A stretch of 20,247 nucleotides of DNA, from the IMG/VR virus record IMGVR_UViG_3300002488_000006, positions 19,881 to 40,127 of that record; one strand, written 5' to 3'. Shown here one piece after another: positions 1 to 9,222 of this stretch (position 1 is the first letter of the stretch; every line of letters starts with the position of its first letter). The DNA is from a virus. Under the pieces are notes generated by a model. That model saw nothing but the letters and a program-made list of their open reading frames with translations. It was not told the DNA's origin and made no database searches. Both the position numbers and the translations under genes were made by a program.

Positions 1-2362
1 CTTCAGATAACTGTTCTTGCTGTTGTTGTTGCATGTATTGTTGGAATATATCAGGGTACTTTTCTTGTAACTCTTCTGGAGCAGCTCCGGAATTTAATAA
101 CTCCATAAACTTAGTTTGTCTAGTGGTTTCCTGCTCTGATTGTAGATCATTTAACTTCTGGGTCCAAGCTTCGATCATAGAAGCTGCAGTAGATTTTGTT
201 ATCTCATCACCTTCTTCCATCTCTGTTTTAAATTTAGCAATATTTTTACCAATCTTTTCAGCTGCATCAGCATAACTCATGCCCCAAGTTTTAGAGTTTA
301 AACTCTTAGAAAATACATATTGACCATCTTCAGACTGAACATTTATTCCTCCCTTCTCATGTGAAGGTCCGTTTAACATAGAAACCATAGCTTCATTTGG
401 ATTACCATCTACTTGAGTTGTATCACCATCTGATGTTGGAGGAATAGCTCCTGGTGGATGTATAATTGCTTCTCCTCCTTCTGCTTCATATATTTCTGCA
501 TTAGGGTCTCCTCCAGTATTAAATGAGTTTCCTGCAGTTCCTTGAGACTCAAACATTGCACTTTGTCCTAGAGGATTAAATTGATGTCCTATTATATCTA
601 TTCCAGTACCAGGTTGAAAAGCGTTTGCCCCTTCATCATGAGGAACTCCTCCATGATTCATCTTCTTAGGGTTACCTCCATACCTTACAAGTAAATCATC
701 ACCAGTATTTAATAAGTCATCAGCTCCTATATTGTTAAAATCTATAGGACTATCAGTTGCGTCTCCAACCTTTGGCGTTCCTCCTACATAGTTTCCGGCT
801 ATATCTAGTACATTGCTAGCAAGCTCTCCCCAATCATATGTAGGTCTTTCAATACCAGATTTATTATAACTTGCGATAGCAGTTAAGCCCGATTTTCGTG
901 TACTTAAATCAAGTGTTTCTTTATTAGCTTCTGGATTATTTAGCAATCTTAAATTTGCCTCAGCTTCATGAGCATCTGAGACCATATCTTCATGTTGCTG
1001 AACATTTCCTGCATGACCAAATATATCAGCTACAATATCTAATCCTGTTCCTAAACCAGGAATAACGTAGTTAAAGGCTTTTAAAACATAGTTAGAAAAA
1101 GTGCCATCTTCTCCCGCTGATCCTATTAATTGATTTGCATTTGCGTTACGGCCATCTAAACCAAGTTGATTAACATTACTATAATCAGAAAAGTTTTCAG
1201 AAGGACTCTCATATAAACCAGTTCCCATACCAAGCTCTGCTTTAGGTATTCTTGAAGTTTTATAAGAATGTCCGTGCCCTCCAAACTTTTTCATACCTCC
1301 TATAATTTTAGAACTTAATTCAGCACTTCTGTTTGATTTATCTACATTCCCATAACCATCTATCTCACCAGAGAATAATGGCATCTCATTACCAGCGAAG
1401 TTTATATCATTTAAAAATAACTGTTTCAAAGCTTGCGGATCGCTATTGCTTTGCATTACATCAGATCTTGTTGCATTCTTTGCAAACCACATCTTAAATG
1501 TAGGATCTTCAGTAATGTTTTTTTGTGACGATACATGATAAGGATTTCCTCCTCCTTCGTATCTTTTTCTATATGGATTTCCTCCCATAGCAAAAGTAAT
1601 TTGCTTATCAGGTGTTGTAACGTCTTCTAGCGGTACAGGAGTATCTCTAATACCTCTATTAGTTACTGGCCAGCTTTTATTATTAGGGTGGAAAACATTA
1701 AAGAATAAACCATCCCCATCTTCATAATTTAATATTCTACCATCACTATCAACAAATGTAGCATAAGGATTCTCTAGTTTTAATCGCTCATTTTCTCCAC
1801 GCTTTACTGACATATCATAATACATCTTACCGCCAGCAATTCCGACCCCTAATCCTTTCATCAATAACCCAAGTCCTTGTGTCCATGGTGTTGGTACAGA
1901 CTGTGGAATTTGAGACGCACCTAACCAACCGGCTAATGGAGCTCCTCCATATAGTATTGCATCATCCCAACTAAAGTCAGTATCATTAAGTTGAATAGTT
2001 CTAGTTCTATTAGCGCCTATGGCATCTTCATATTCTTGTAAATCCTGAATAGTTTGTGGAGCGCTCTTAAGAGTATCTGGAAAAAAGTTAAACCACTGAC
2101 TATTTGTAAAAGCATTTACATCAGATTGCTTATCGTCACCCCAGTTATAAGTATTTCTTTTTTCAAGATTCTTTTTATTACCTTCATTATCTTCAGTATA
2201 AGCTGTTGACCAAATCTGTGCTCCTCTTAACTCAGCATCAGTAGCGTTTTTAGGATGTGGTTCTGGATGAGCAAATCCTCCCTTATGCATTTTACGAGGG
2301 TCACCCCCATACTTCATCCAGTATGAGTTACTTTTCTTGGTTTTCTTCTTCTTGTTTGCCAT
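1..2362 (-). CDS. Large crAss-like virion/cargo-type protein (3' end beyond window)
   Basis: The frame is open from the ATG at 2362 to the left edge, giving 787 residues and no stop, so the C-terminus is missing. The N-terminus is very basic (MANKKKKTKK). A glycine motif, GG-x-P-x-KM-x(2)-GG followed by His, occurs at residues 19-29 and again at about 562-572 (nt 650-682). A segment at about nt 250-380 contains NGPSHEKGGINV followed by YVFSKSL. In my recollection this 'GPSHxxGGI...G..(V/I)(F/Y)S' block recurs in large virion proteins of crAss-like and Cellulophaga phages. Hydrophobic Gly/Ala-rich stretches lie near residues 130-160 and 420-445, and the visible end is Gln-rich. It sits directly after the muzzle-like gene, where crAss-like genomes encode cargo or ejected virion proteins. 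The structural role is inferred; no enzymatic motif is visible. The start is preceded by a strong Bacteroidetes-type promoter and a GCTAATG context. Confidence 0.8.
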   Translation of the reverse strand, partial: MANKKKKTKKSNSYWMKYGGDPRKMHKGGFAHPEPHPKNATDAELRGAQIWSTAYTEDNEGNKKNLEKRNTYNWGDDKQSDVNAFTNSQWFNFFPDTLKSAPQTIQDLQEYEDAIGANRTRTIQLNDTDFSWDDAILYGGAPLAGWLGASQIPQSVPTPWTQGLGLLMKGLGVGIAGGKMYYDMSVKRGENERLKLENPYATFVDSDGRILNYEDGDGLFFNVFHPNNKSWPVTNRGIRDTPVPLEDVTTPDKQITFAMGGNPYRKRYEGGGNPYHVSSQKNITEDPTFKMWFAKNATRSDVMQSNSDPQALKQLFLNDINFAGNEMPLFSGEIDGYGNVDKSNRSAELSSKIIGGMKKFGGHGHSYKTSRIPKAELGMGTGLYESPSENFSDYSNVNQLGLDGRNANANQLIGSAGEDGTFSNYVLKAFNYVIPGLGTGLDIVADIFGHAGNVQQHEDMVSDAHEAEANLRLLNNPEANKETLDLSTRKSGLTAIASYNKSGIERPTYDWGELASNVLDIAGNYVGGTPKVGDATDSPIDFNNIGADDLLNTGDDLLVRYGGNPKKMNHGGVPHDEGANAFQPGTGIDIIGHQFNPLGQSAMFESQGTAGNSFNTGGDPNAEIYEAEGGEAIIHPPGAIPPTSDGDTTQVDGNPNEAMVSMLNGPSHEKGGINVQSEDGQYVFSKSLNSKTWGMSYADAAEKIGKNIAKFKTEMEEGDEITKSTAASMIEAWTQKLNDLQSEQETTRQTKFMELLNSGAAPEELQEKYPDIFQQYMQQQQQEQLSE

Positions 2363-2384
2363 TAGCGATATGTTCTAAAATCCA

Positions 2385-2416
2385 CAAAAATATTAAAATT
2401 TTTCTTAATAACCAAA
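2385..2416 (-). promoter_or_regulatory. Bacteroidetes-type promoter for the cargo-type gene
   Basis: On the minus strand TTTG (2416-2413) is followed by exactly 20 bases and then TATTTTTG (2392-2385). This matches the Bacteroidetes -33 TTTG / -7 TAnnTTTG consensus at an accepted spacing. It lies in the only intergenic gap longer than 25 bases (2363-2417). Transcription would begin about 15-20 bases before the ATG at 2362. The -33 element abuts the stop codon of the upstream 1854-residue gene. The match is seen directly; activity is inferred. Confidence 0.55.
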
Positions 2417-2417
2417 C

Positions 2418-5400
2418 TTAACGGTAAGAAGGTCTAAAAAATGTTTTAAAATAGTGTAAAACAAACTTAATATTCCTTGGTTGCCCTACTTCTGTGTTAT
2501 AATTATTATATATTAAATCAATAAACATATACTTATCTCTAAGTCTATCTTTATGCTGCCTTGATGGATCATAATTAAATACATTAAATATGTCACCATC
2601 TAAAACAGTCTCATCCATTACATTTCTTGGAACAGCCATTTGCCATTCTCTTTCTTTCTTTTTGATATTAGTCCCTGGAGTTAAATCTATATAGTCTGTT
2701 ATTTGATAATCGGTATAGAATCTAATCTTATCAAACGTATTATTCTTTATATCTATAGGCTGAATATTAGGACCTCCAGTATTTAATCCTACAGTTCCTT
2801 TTATCGGATGATTAGTACTCAAACCTTGATCTAAAATTGTAGAAGCTCTTCCAGCTTCCCATAAACTTTCCATATGAAATGATACATTATCAAATACTTT
2901 AGTAACTGCTGACTCCATATTTGTAATAAAAGTAATAGTACTAGGATAATAAATATCATAAAAGTTTCCATACACACCTACATTATGCATATATAGTTTA
3001 TTTTCTTTCCATCCATAAACATCAGGATCTTGTTCACAAGGATTCTGTGTATTTGGAGTCACAAGAAATTCTGGTGATGAAACGTATATAGTTGGAGTAA
3101 AATCATAGAAAGATGTAAACCCTTGAATTAATTCATTGTATGCTATAGTAGTACTTTTAGTTCCTATACCACACTCTAGATTTGCGACTTGATAATCCTG
3201 CATGTTCCATAGATCATCAAATGTTACATTATCTGGTTGCCATCCCGGGTTAAAATCATTCCACTGCTCTGGAATAACTAATACTATATCTCCTGCCATT
3301 AAGTTGTTAGGATTAGGATTTGGTGTTGGAAAGCCTGGACATCCTACTTTTCCTACCATAACTCCCATATAAGGACCAACACCATTTACTAAAATATTAG
3401 TAGCTACAATCCAATCAAAGTTTCCTGTACCTGTTAAATCAAACTCTTCACAGTCTGCGTTAAAGCATGGATTACATTTATTTCCAGGTACATTACGTAA
3501 AACTAATTGTATAGTTCTAAGTGGAGCAACTCCTACTAAAGAACTATCCATAATAGCTTGATCATATTTTCTTATAAATCCTGCATCATGGAATGTAAAT
3601 AACGCTTCACTATTAGCTACATCATAAGTTGATGTTACTCCTTTTTTAAGTATCGGATTATCATTTCTAAGAACATCACCTTGAAGTTCGTCTGTAAAGA
3701 ATGAGTGTAATCCAGTTACATCAGACAATGGAGTAGTTCCTTTTGAACTATAACTAAAGAGTTTTCTTGCTTTTATATCAAAGAAATAAAGAGCATTATC
3801 TGATTTAGTTACAGCCCATTGCTGACTTGATCCATATGATGTTGATATATATTGATATGATTGAATGAATGCTCCAGCTCCTGTACTTACTGTACCTAAC
3901 TGAAGTGCAACTCCATCCGCACCTTGTACTACAGCTGTAGGATTAACTGATAATGCACCAAAACCTGTATTCTGGAAATAGTACATTGTATCATGAAGTG
4001 ATATAAGTTTGTTTATAGGACCATAAATACCTTCAACATCTTTATAATCTGCCTGTAAAAATACAGCCCATGAATCAGAAGGTTCACCATTAATCTTTGT
4101 TTGTGAATAGTATATTCTTGTATCAAACTCGTCTCCTTTAGAAAAAACCAAAGGAAGTGGGAAATATGATCTAACATTATTCTGAGCATTGTATGCTTCA
4201 TTTACTAAATATTCATCATGAAGATTAACTCCATTGTTAGGAAATGCTCCTGATATTGTTGCTTTAGATGCAAAGTGGTAACCTTGTCTCCATAAAATAT
4301 TTTTATAGTGACATTCTAATGGAATACATACATTTCTTTGTGCTCCCCAATCTGCATCACTAGGTGCTCCAGATCCTCCAGACGCTACTATACTATCATA
4401 ATTATCAAATCCAGTTTGTCCCCAATTCTTCTCAAACTGAGTAAAATCAAATACTTGACATTGTACATCTCCCCCAAAAACCTCGTGAGTAAATGTATTA
4501 TTTAAATTTGTAGAACTATTAATTGGAAAGAAATGACCAGTAGACATATATTCATTATACGTTCTTGCTGCATATGTAGGTCCTCCATATGGTATTGTAT
4601 ATCTTTCATAACTAAAAGTAGATCTACTTGGTGTGTAAGTAAACTCTGCTCCAGCAGTAGAAGCTCCCATTAAATGATCTGCTCCATGCCATTCTTTACC
4701 ATCTTCCTCAAGTCTTGTAAATAAAACTTCACTTCCTATAGACATTGGTCTATTCCACATCCAGGTATATCCTAATGTAGTAGCATTAGCAGATCCTGTA
4801 GCAGGAGGCATTGCATCCATTAAAGCTGCTGCAGCAGGATTAGTCACATTCATAAATGACCACTGCAAGCTTGGTACAGATATATTATCTACAAATCCTC
4901 CATCAGGCACCCATGTTCCCCATTCTAGTGGGTATCTGTTATTTGCAGGGTCTTGTCCATTAAGATTTGATATTACTCCGTTAGTATAGTCTATTTGTGT
5001 AGATTGAGTAGACCCAGCATCACCTCCAATAGAGGTTCTCCCCATATAATATTTATTCCAATGATTAGATCTTTTTTGAATATAACCTGCAATACTACCG
5101 CTTGTAGGAATACTATAATTATTTAACCCCATATCGGCGTTATAGTGTGGATAATAAACTTGATCATTTTTAAGATAATCTCCTTTCTTTATAGGGAAAG
5201 TTACTTCTAAACCTTCATCTAAATTACCTTCTTCAGATATATCACTATTCTTCCAACCTAATGCACCATATAATAATAACTCTGTTTTTCTTGTCTGACA
5301 TACCCAATAAGGATTATCATTATCAAATATTACAGTCCACTGATCATCATTCCATACAGGATTATCACATTCATCTCCAGCTCCCGCAGGACCATCAGCA

Positions 5401-7982
5401 TACATAATACCCCATCCTCCACAAGGGAAGTGTACATATCCTGTAGAAGGTATTAATACACTTTGTTTATTATCTACTATCCAGTTATAACCAGGCATAG
5501 GAGAAAGAGAATCCCACTTACTTCCTCTCATATCTAATCTATCTACTGTATGTACAGCAGCTGTTCCGAATCTAGATTTATCTCCATCTTTTCTATCTAC
5601 TCTAACTATAGAATAACCAGTAAGACCGTTTAATATTACAGGATCTATACTAGTCATATCTACTGAGAATTCTATACCTATTTGATTCATACGTACTTGG
5701 CCATAAGGACTAATGGTATGAGGATTTCCTTGAGCGTCGTCTGGTGCCCAATAAGTAGGACTATTAAAGTCTGGTACCCAACTAGACACTGCAAATGTTC
5801 CAAGAGGTGTTCCGGCTCCTGCAGAATAACTAAAAGGTATTTTTATATCTCCTATCCAGTTAACAAAACTAGCTTGTCCTTTATTATTATAAAATACAAT
5901 ACCAAACCTATAAACTTCTCCTCTTGCATAACTACCATATAAACTCCATTTATAAGGAGACTTCATACTGTTATAAGTATTATTCATTTCATAACTCTGA
6001 ACAGGTATACCTAAATTTTCTGTTCCTGCTAAGAAAGCAGGAAGAATTAGTATTCCACCATTAAAAGATGCGGGGTCTACAAAGCATGCTCTTCTTGGTT
6101 CTGTATTATATGTACCGCAATATACATCTGTATAATAAGTCATATAAAATAAGCTAGGATGATCTCGCTGAGAATCTCCTACATCTTGTTCAGTAATAAA
6201 TTTATATGAAACATTAACTCCTGTTCCTCCTAAAGTTAGTCCATCAGATTGAAACTGAAACTGGTCTGTTGTGAACCAGTCTGGATTTGAGTCTGGGTTT
6301 TCATCATTAAATGCATTAATACAATCATGTAGTTCTGGAACCAGGGCAGGAAAAATTGTTCCAGGCGCACCTGTAGTAGCTACATTAATAGACGCTTCAG
6401 ATTGAGAATCTAATCTTGCTACCTGTCCCGCGTTATATCTATAAGCCCTTGCATCAAAATCTACAATAAAAGTAGAGTTTTCAATATTACCAAAAAATAA
6501 TTTATTATCTTTTGAATCTATTGTTTTTACTTTTTCAAACGTGGCTCCTAATCCTGTAACGAAATCTAAAAGTGTAACAGGGATTTTAGTCTCATTTCCA
6601 GTATGAGTAACAGTTAAAGTACTAGATCCATTAACATATTCTCCAAAAATATATATCTGATCATTAGCAGGAATATCATCTTTTTTATAGACTGCTGCTA
6701 CTTCAATTAATTCAAATGATGTATCTAGTTCAGAGATTGTCCAATCTATTCGTTTAATAGTTTCTTTTCCAACTAATGGAGCTGTATTCATATCTAATTC
6801 TGTTCCCTGAATTTCACAGTATGGAATATCATCTGTTGAATCATATATAGGAACTAAGTTAGATAGAGGAGACCATTCAGTAGTAATACCCTCACTACTT
6901 TTATATCTATATGCTAATTGGTATAATCCAGCATTTAGGACTCCTCCTAATTGAATCCTTTCTAAGATAGGCTGAGAGAATCCAGTTTTAGGTGCTAAGT
7001 CTAAAAACGCACATGGTGTAGACATAGCAAGACCACTAGCTATATTTAATTTCCTTGGAGGATTATAGAAGTCGGTCCAATAAATAGTTTGAATATCTCG
7101 TTTTTCATATCTTCCCAAAGCCTCAATAGGATGAGCCTTTGTGAAATTCATACATTCGTTTCTTGCATAGATACATTCCATGTATGCTCTATAACCTACT
7201 GCAGAATTTATTGCAGGATCTATATAGAGTTCCCAAATTTGTCCAGCACCTCCAGGTTCTGCTTCAAGATTAGTAGTAAATAAATAAATACGTTCTCTTA
7301 GATTTGCATAACCTATAATAGATAAAGATCCCTGAGCTACCGCCAGATTACTAGTCGTTATAAAATTTGCTGGGATTCCTCCAAGCGTCATAGTTAATAC
7401 AGGATTTGTAACTTGTTGGACTTGGTTTCCTATTAAAGTTAAAGTTGATTGAGGAAATAATCTAAAGTCAGCCTCTAAAGGTTTACCCCATAGAATTAAT
7501 CTGTTAGAAGAATCATCAAATATATAATAGAATCCAGGCAGACCATCTGCTATAGTAGAAGGAGGTGCAGTTAATGCTGCTCCATTTAAATTCCAAGCTC
7601 CTGCACTAATATCAGTTATTGTTCTAACAAGTTCTCGAATAGGATTTCCTCCTGTACCACTTACAGTAATATCGAATATTCCCCAAGAACCTGCAGAGAA
7701 AGTAATACCCAGTGTCCAAGCCGTACCTGATACATCTACATCAGGATCTTGCTTTACTTCCCACACTGCTGGAGAAGATGGAATATCTAACAAATGATCA
7801 TTACCTTCAATATTAACTGCAGCAGCTCCTTCTTTACCTGAGTTAGCTACAATTCTAATGTTGTTAGCATTGTAATATTGATCAGACTTCATAGCATACT
7901 TAGATATATCTTGATTCATACCTTTGTAAAAAGTATTCAAGCTAACAGGTATACCTTGTCCTTTTTTCTTTTCTTCTGCCAT
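2418..7982 (-). CDS. crAss-like stabilization/muzzle-type tail protein
   Basis: This 1854-residue protein begins MAEEKKKGQGIPVS and then NTFYKGMNQDISK, YYNANNIRIV and a Gly-Asn pair (IEGND). That opening layout (aromatic-x-GMN-x-D, then a Y-x-A-x-N-I-R block) is what I recognise at the start of crAss-like 'stabilization' proteins, later placed structurally as the tail muzzle. The C-terminus fits the same family: KEREWQMAVPRN, then DRLRDKYMFIDL, then FVLHYFKTFFRPSYR. The long middle is rich in aromatic residues, Asn, Gly and Thr and looks beta-rich, consistent with stacked beta domains. No catalytic motif is evident. The ATG overlaps the stop of the preceding ring-protein gene by one base (TAATG), implying coupled translation. 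In the virion it would close the distal end of the short tail and probably contact receptor or ejected cargo. Family assignment is by pattern memory; the fold of the middle is inferred. Confidence 0.8.
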   Translation of the reverse strand: MAEEKKKGQGIPVSLNTFYKGMNQDISKYAMKSDQYYNANNIRIVANSGKEGAAAVNIEGNDHLLDIPSSPAVWEVKQDPDVDVSGTAWTLGITFSAGSWGIFDITVSGTGGNPIRELVRTITDISAGAWNLNGAALTAPPSTIADGLPGFYYIFDDSSNRLILWGKPLEADFRLFPQSTLTLIGNQVQQVTNPVLTMTLGGIPANFITTSNLAVAQGSLSIIGYANLRERIYLFTTNLEAEPGGAGQIWELYIDPAINSAVGYRAYMECIYARNECMNFTKAHPIEALGRYEKRDIQTIYWTDFYNPPRKLNIASGLAMSTPCAFLDLAPKTGFSQPILERIQLGGVLNAGLYQLAYRYKSSEGITTEWSPLSNLVPIYDSTDDIPYCEIQGTELDMNTAPLVGKETIKRIDWTISELDTSFELIEVAAVYKKDDIPANDQIYIFGEYVNGSSTLTVTHTGNETKIPVTLLDFVTGLGATFEKVKTIDSKDNKLFFGNIENSTFIVDFDARAYRYNAGQVARLDSQSEASINVATTGAPGTIFPALVPELHDCINAFNDENPDSNPDWFTTDQFQFQSDGLTLGGTGVNVSYKFITEQDVGDSQRDHPSLFYMTYYTDVYCGTYNTEPRRACFVDPASFNGGILILPAFLAGTENLGIPVQSYEMNNTYNSMKSPYKWSLYGSYARGEVYRFGIVFYNNKGQASFVNWIGDIKIPFSYSAGAGTPLGTFAVSSWVPDFNSPTYWAPDDAQGNPHTISPYGQVRMNQIGIEFSVDMTSIDPVILNGLTGYSIVRVDRKDGDKSRFGTAAVHTVDRLDMRGSKWDSLSPMPGYNWIVDNKQSVLIPSTGYVHFPCGGWGIMYADGPAGAGDECDNPVWNDDQWTVIFDNDNPYWVCQTRKTELLLYGALGWKNSDISEEGNLDEGLEVTFPIKKGDYLKNDQVYYPHYNADMGLNNYSIPTSGSIAGYIQKRSNHWNKYYMGRTSIGGDAGSTQSTQIDYTNGVISNLNGQDPANNRYPLEWGTWVPDGGFVDNISVPSLQWSFMNVTNPAAAALMDAMPPATGSANATTLGYTWMWNRPMSIGSEVLFTRLEEDGKEWHGADHLMGASTAGAEFTYTPSRSTFSYERYTIPYGGPTYAARTYNEYMSTGHFFPINSSTNLNNTFTHEVFGGDVQCQVFDFTQFEKNWGQTGFDNYDSIVASGGSGAPSDADWGAQRNVCIPLECHYKNILWRQGYHFASKATISGAFPNNGVNLHDEYLVNEAYNAQNNVRSYFPLPLVFSKGDEFDTRIYYSQTKINGEPSDSWAVFLQADYKDVEGIYGPINKLISLHDTMYYFQNTGFGALSVNPTAVVQGADGVALQLGTVSTGAGAFIQSYQYISTSYGSSQQWAVTKSDNALYFFDIKARKLFSYSSKGTTPLSDVTGLHSFFTDELQGDVLRNDNPILKKGVTSTYDVANSEALFTFHDAGFIRKYDQAIMDSSLVGVAPLRTIQLVLRNVPGNKCNPCFNADCEEFDLTGTGNFDWIVATNILVNGVGPYMGVMVGKVGCPGFPTPNPNPNNLMAGDIVLVIPEQWNDFNPGWQPDNVTFDDLWNMQDYQVANLECGIGTKSTTIAYNELIQGFTSFYDFTPTIYVSSPEFLVTPNTQNPCEQDPDVYGWKENKLYMHNVGVYGNFYDIYYPSTITFITNMESAVTKVFDNVSFHMESLWEAGRASTILDQGLSTNHPIKGTVGLNTGGPNIQPIDIKNNTFDKIRFYTDYQITDYIDLTPGTNIKKKEREWQMAVPRNVMDETVLDGDIFNVFNYDPSRQHKDRLRDKYMFIDLIYNNYNTEVGQPRNIKFVLHYFKTFFRPSYR

Positions 7983-8743
7983 TAGCCGATTAATCTACGT
8001 TCTTGATTTCCTAAGTCTGTATAAAAAGTTCCATGAGCTGTTTGAGATGGTTTTAATTTCATCCACTGCAATCTAATATTATCTACCATATCTAAGTTAG
8101 GCATATTAGCCGCACCCCTTGCTTGTTTAACATACCACTCCCAATCTCTTTGACTATCTCTATAAAGATTTTCTGGAACAGATCCTTTTCTCCATCCTAT
8201 ACGATCTATCATCATTGTTATATAAGACTTCATAGCTTTTTTATAACTTACATGATCAGGTACCATAGGGAAACCTTCATCATCTATTTTAATTCCTCGG
8301 AAAGCAAGTAGTAGACATCCGCTATCAAAAGAAGTAACAATAAAATTATCGTTTACATAATAACAATCTCCTCCTCTATTCTGGCTAGCTCCCTTTAACG
8401 GGAAGTTCTCAGTATCAACTAACTTGCCATCAATAAAGTTTTGGTTAGTTGCTGCTGGACCAGGATCAGTAGAGATAGCTCCGAAAGTTCCTGTACATTG
8501 TTTAAGAGGACTTCCGTTATAAGAAACAGAATCTAATAAATGAAGATTGCATGGTAACTGTGATCTGTGCTCTTTAACACAAACCTCAGCTACAAGTTCT
8601 TCATATTGTAATCCTGCTCCTATTAGTTCTAAAGCTTCTCCTCCCCATTCAATCACGTCCCAAATGTCTAACTCTTCATGGATAGCAGTATCTCTATAAA
8701 CGCCTTCTATTATTTCTTTTATGGATGTAAATTTATATATCAT
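7982..8743 (-). CDS. crAss-like tail tubular/ring protein
   Basis: This 253-residue protein carries blocks I recognise from the crAss-like tail tubular (ring) family. They are IWDVIEWGGEALELIGA near residue 30, LPCNLHLLDSV near 65, and YYVNDNFIVTSF near 130. Next comes DDEGFPMVPDHVSYKKAMKSYI near 155-175, then DWEWYVKQARGAANMPNLD near 200, and finally a LGNQERR tail. The EGFPxVPD..SY..A sequence is especially characteristic and resembles phage tail gatekeeper/tubular proteins. It should form one of the stacked dodecameric rings of the short tail barrel. The ATG overlaps the previous gene's TGA (ATGA, 4 bases), and its own TAA overlaps the muzzle-type start by one base. This places it firmly in a co-translated tail operon. 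Which ring number it corresponds to cannot be decided from sequence alone. Confidence 0.78.
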   Translation of the reverse strand: MIYKFTSIKEIIEGVYRDTAIHEELDIWDVIEWGGEALELIGAGLQYEELVAEVCVKEHRSQLPCNLHLLDSVSYNGSPLKQCTGTFGAISTDPGPAATNQNFIDGKLVDTENFPLKGASQNRGGDCYYVNDNFIVTSFDSGCLLLAFRGIKIDDEGFPMVPDHVSYKKAMKSYITMMIDRIGWRKGSVPENLYRDSQRDWEWYVKQARGAANMPNLDMVDNIRLQWMKLKPSQTAHGTFYTDLGNQERRLIG

Positions 8744-9222
8744 TCAAAATAGTCTACTTGTTTAGTTTTTAATAATCCTGCTAGTCTTCTTTTATTAGTT
8801 CTAGTAGCTTGGAAGCTATAAATAGTTTTATTCTTTACTATAGCTTTTTTCTTTGACCAAAACCAACGATAGTTAAATCCATCAGTATGATCATTTAAAT
8901 GATAAACAACTTTACCATTCTCATTAGTAGCTTTCCAATCTATCTTTAACTTATTCTTACTAGAAGAATAATTCATTTCTTTTTTTAAGATTCTAAGACT
9001 TCCTAATCTATAAGGCATCTTAAACTCTTTTGCTTTTAATAATATTTCATCAATAATTAATTTATTAAACGCTTCACAGATGCTGCGGTATTTCTTATAC
9101 CCAACATTGTAAAAATCATCATACTCCTTATAAGCTTGTACTAAGGTACAACTAGCCTGCGGAGTTTTGTCTAGGAGCTGGCTGCATTTGCGCCCCATCG
9201 TCTTTCGCGTTGTTTTCTTCAT
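8740..9222 (-). CDS. crAss-like small tail-module protein (164-residue type)
   Basis: A basic protein of 160 residues from the ATG at 9222, with possible starts also at 9234 and 9198. Its middle and end match a short protein I have seen in crAss-like tail operons: LPYRLG-like text (MPYRLGSLRI), KIDWKATNE, VVYHLNDHTDGFNYRW, then KNKTIYSFQATRTNKRRLA and a terminal DYFE. No enzyme motif is visible; the YHLN...GFxYRW block suggests a small beta-rich structural or connector protein. Its beginning overlaps the C-terminal tail of the P22 gp4-like gene by 71 bases (83 or 47 for the other starts). The 9222 start gives MKKTTRKTM. I prefer it because family members, as I recall them, begin Met-Lys, but this is uncertain. 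Its stop overlaps the next gene's start (ATGA). Confidence 0.72.
   Translation of the reverse strand: MKKTTRKTMGRKCSQLLDKTPQASCTLVQAYKEYDDFYNVGYKKYRSICEAFNKLIIDEILLKAKEFKMPYRLGSLRILKKEMNYSSSKNKLKIDWKATNENGKVVYHLNDHTDGFNYRWFWSKKKAIVKNKTIYSFQATRTNKRRLAGLLKTKQVDYFE

Noticed and set aside
10-35. Trinucleotide-like repeat (TGT/TGC)
   Set aside because: It is simply the coding for a short Gln-rich stretch in the minus-strand protein, not a separate repeat element.
33-275. Plus-strand reading frame opposite the cargo-type gene
   Set aside because: It is antisense to a continuous minus-strand frame with recognisable motifs and has no context of its own. The other plus-strand open frames across the window were rejected for the same reason.
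2386-2403. AT inverted repeat (AAAAAT...ATTTTT) as a terminator
   Set aside because: The stem is all A/T and overlaps the promoter -7 element; it is likely a by-product of base composition.
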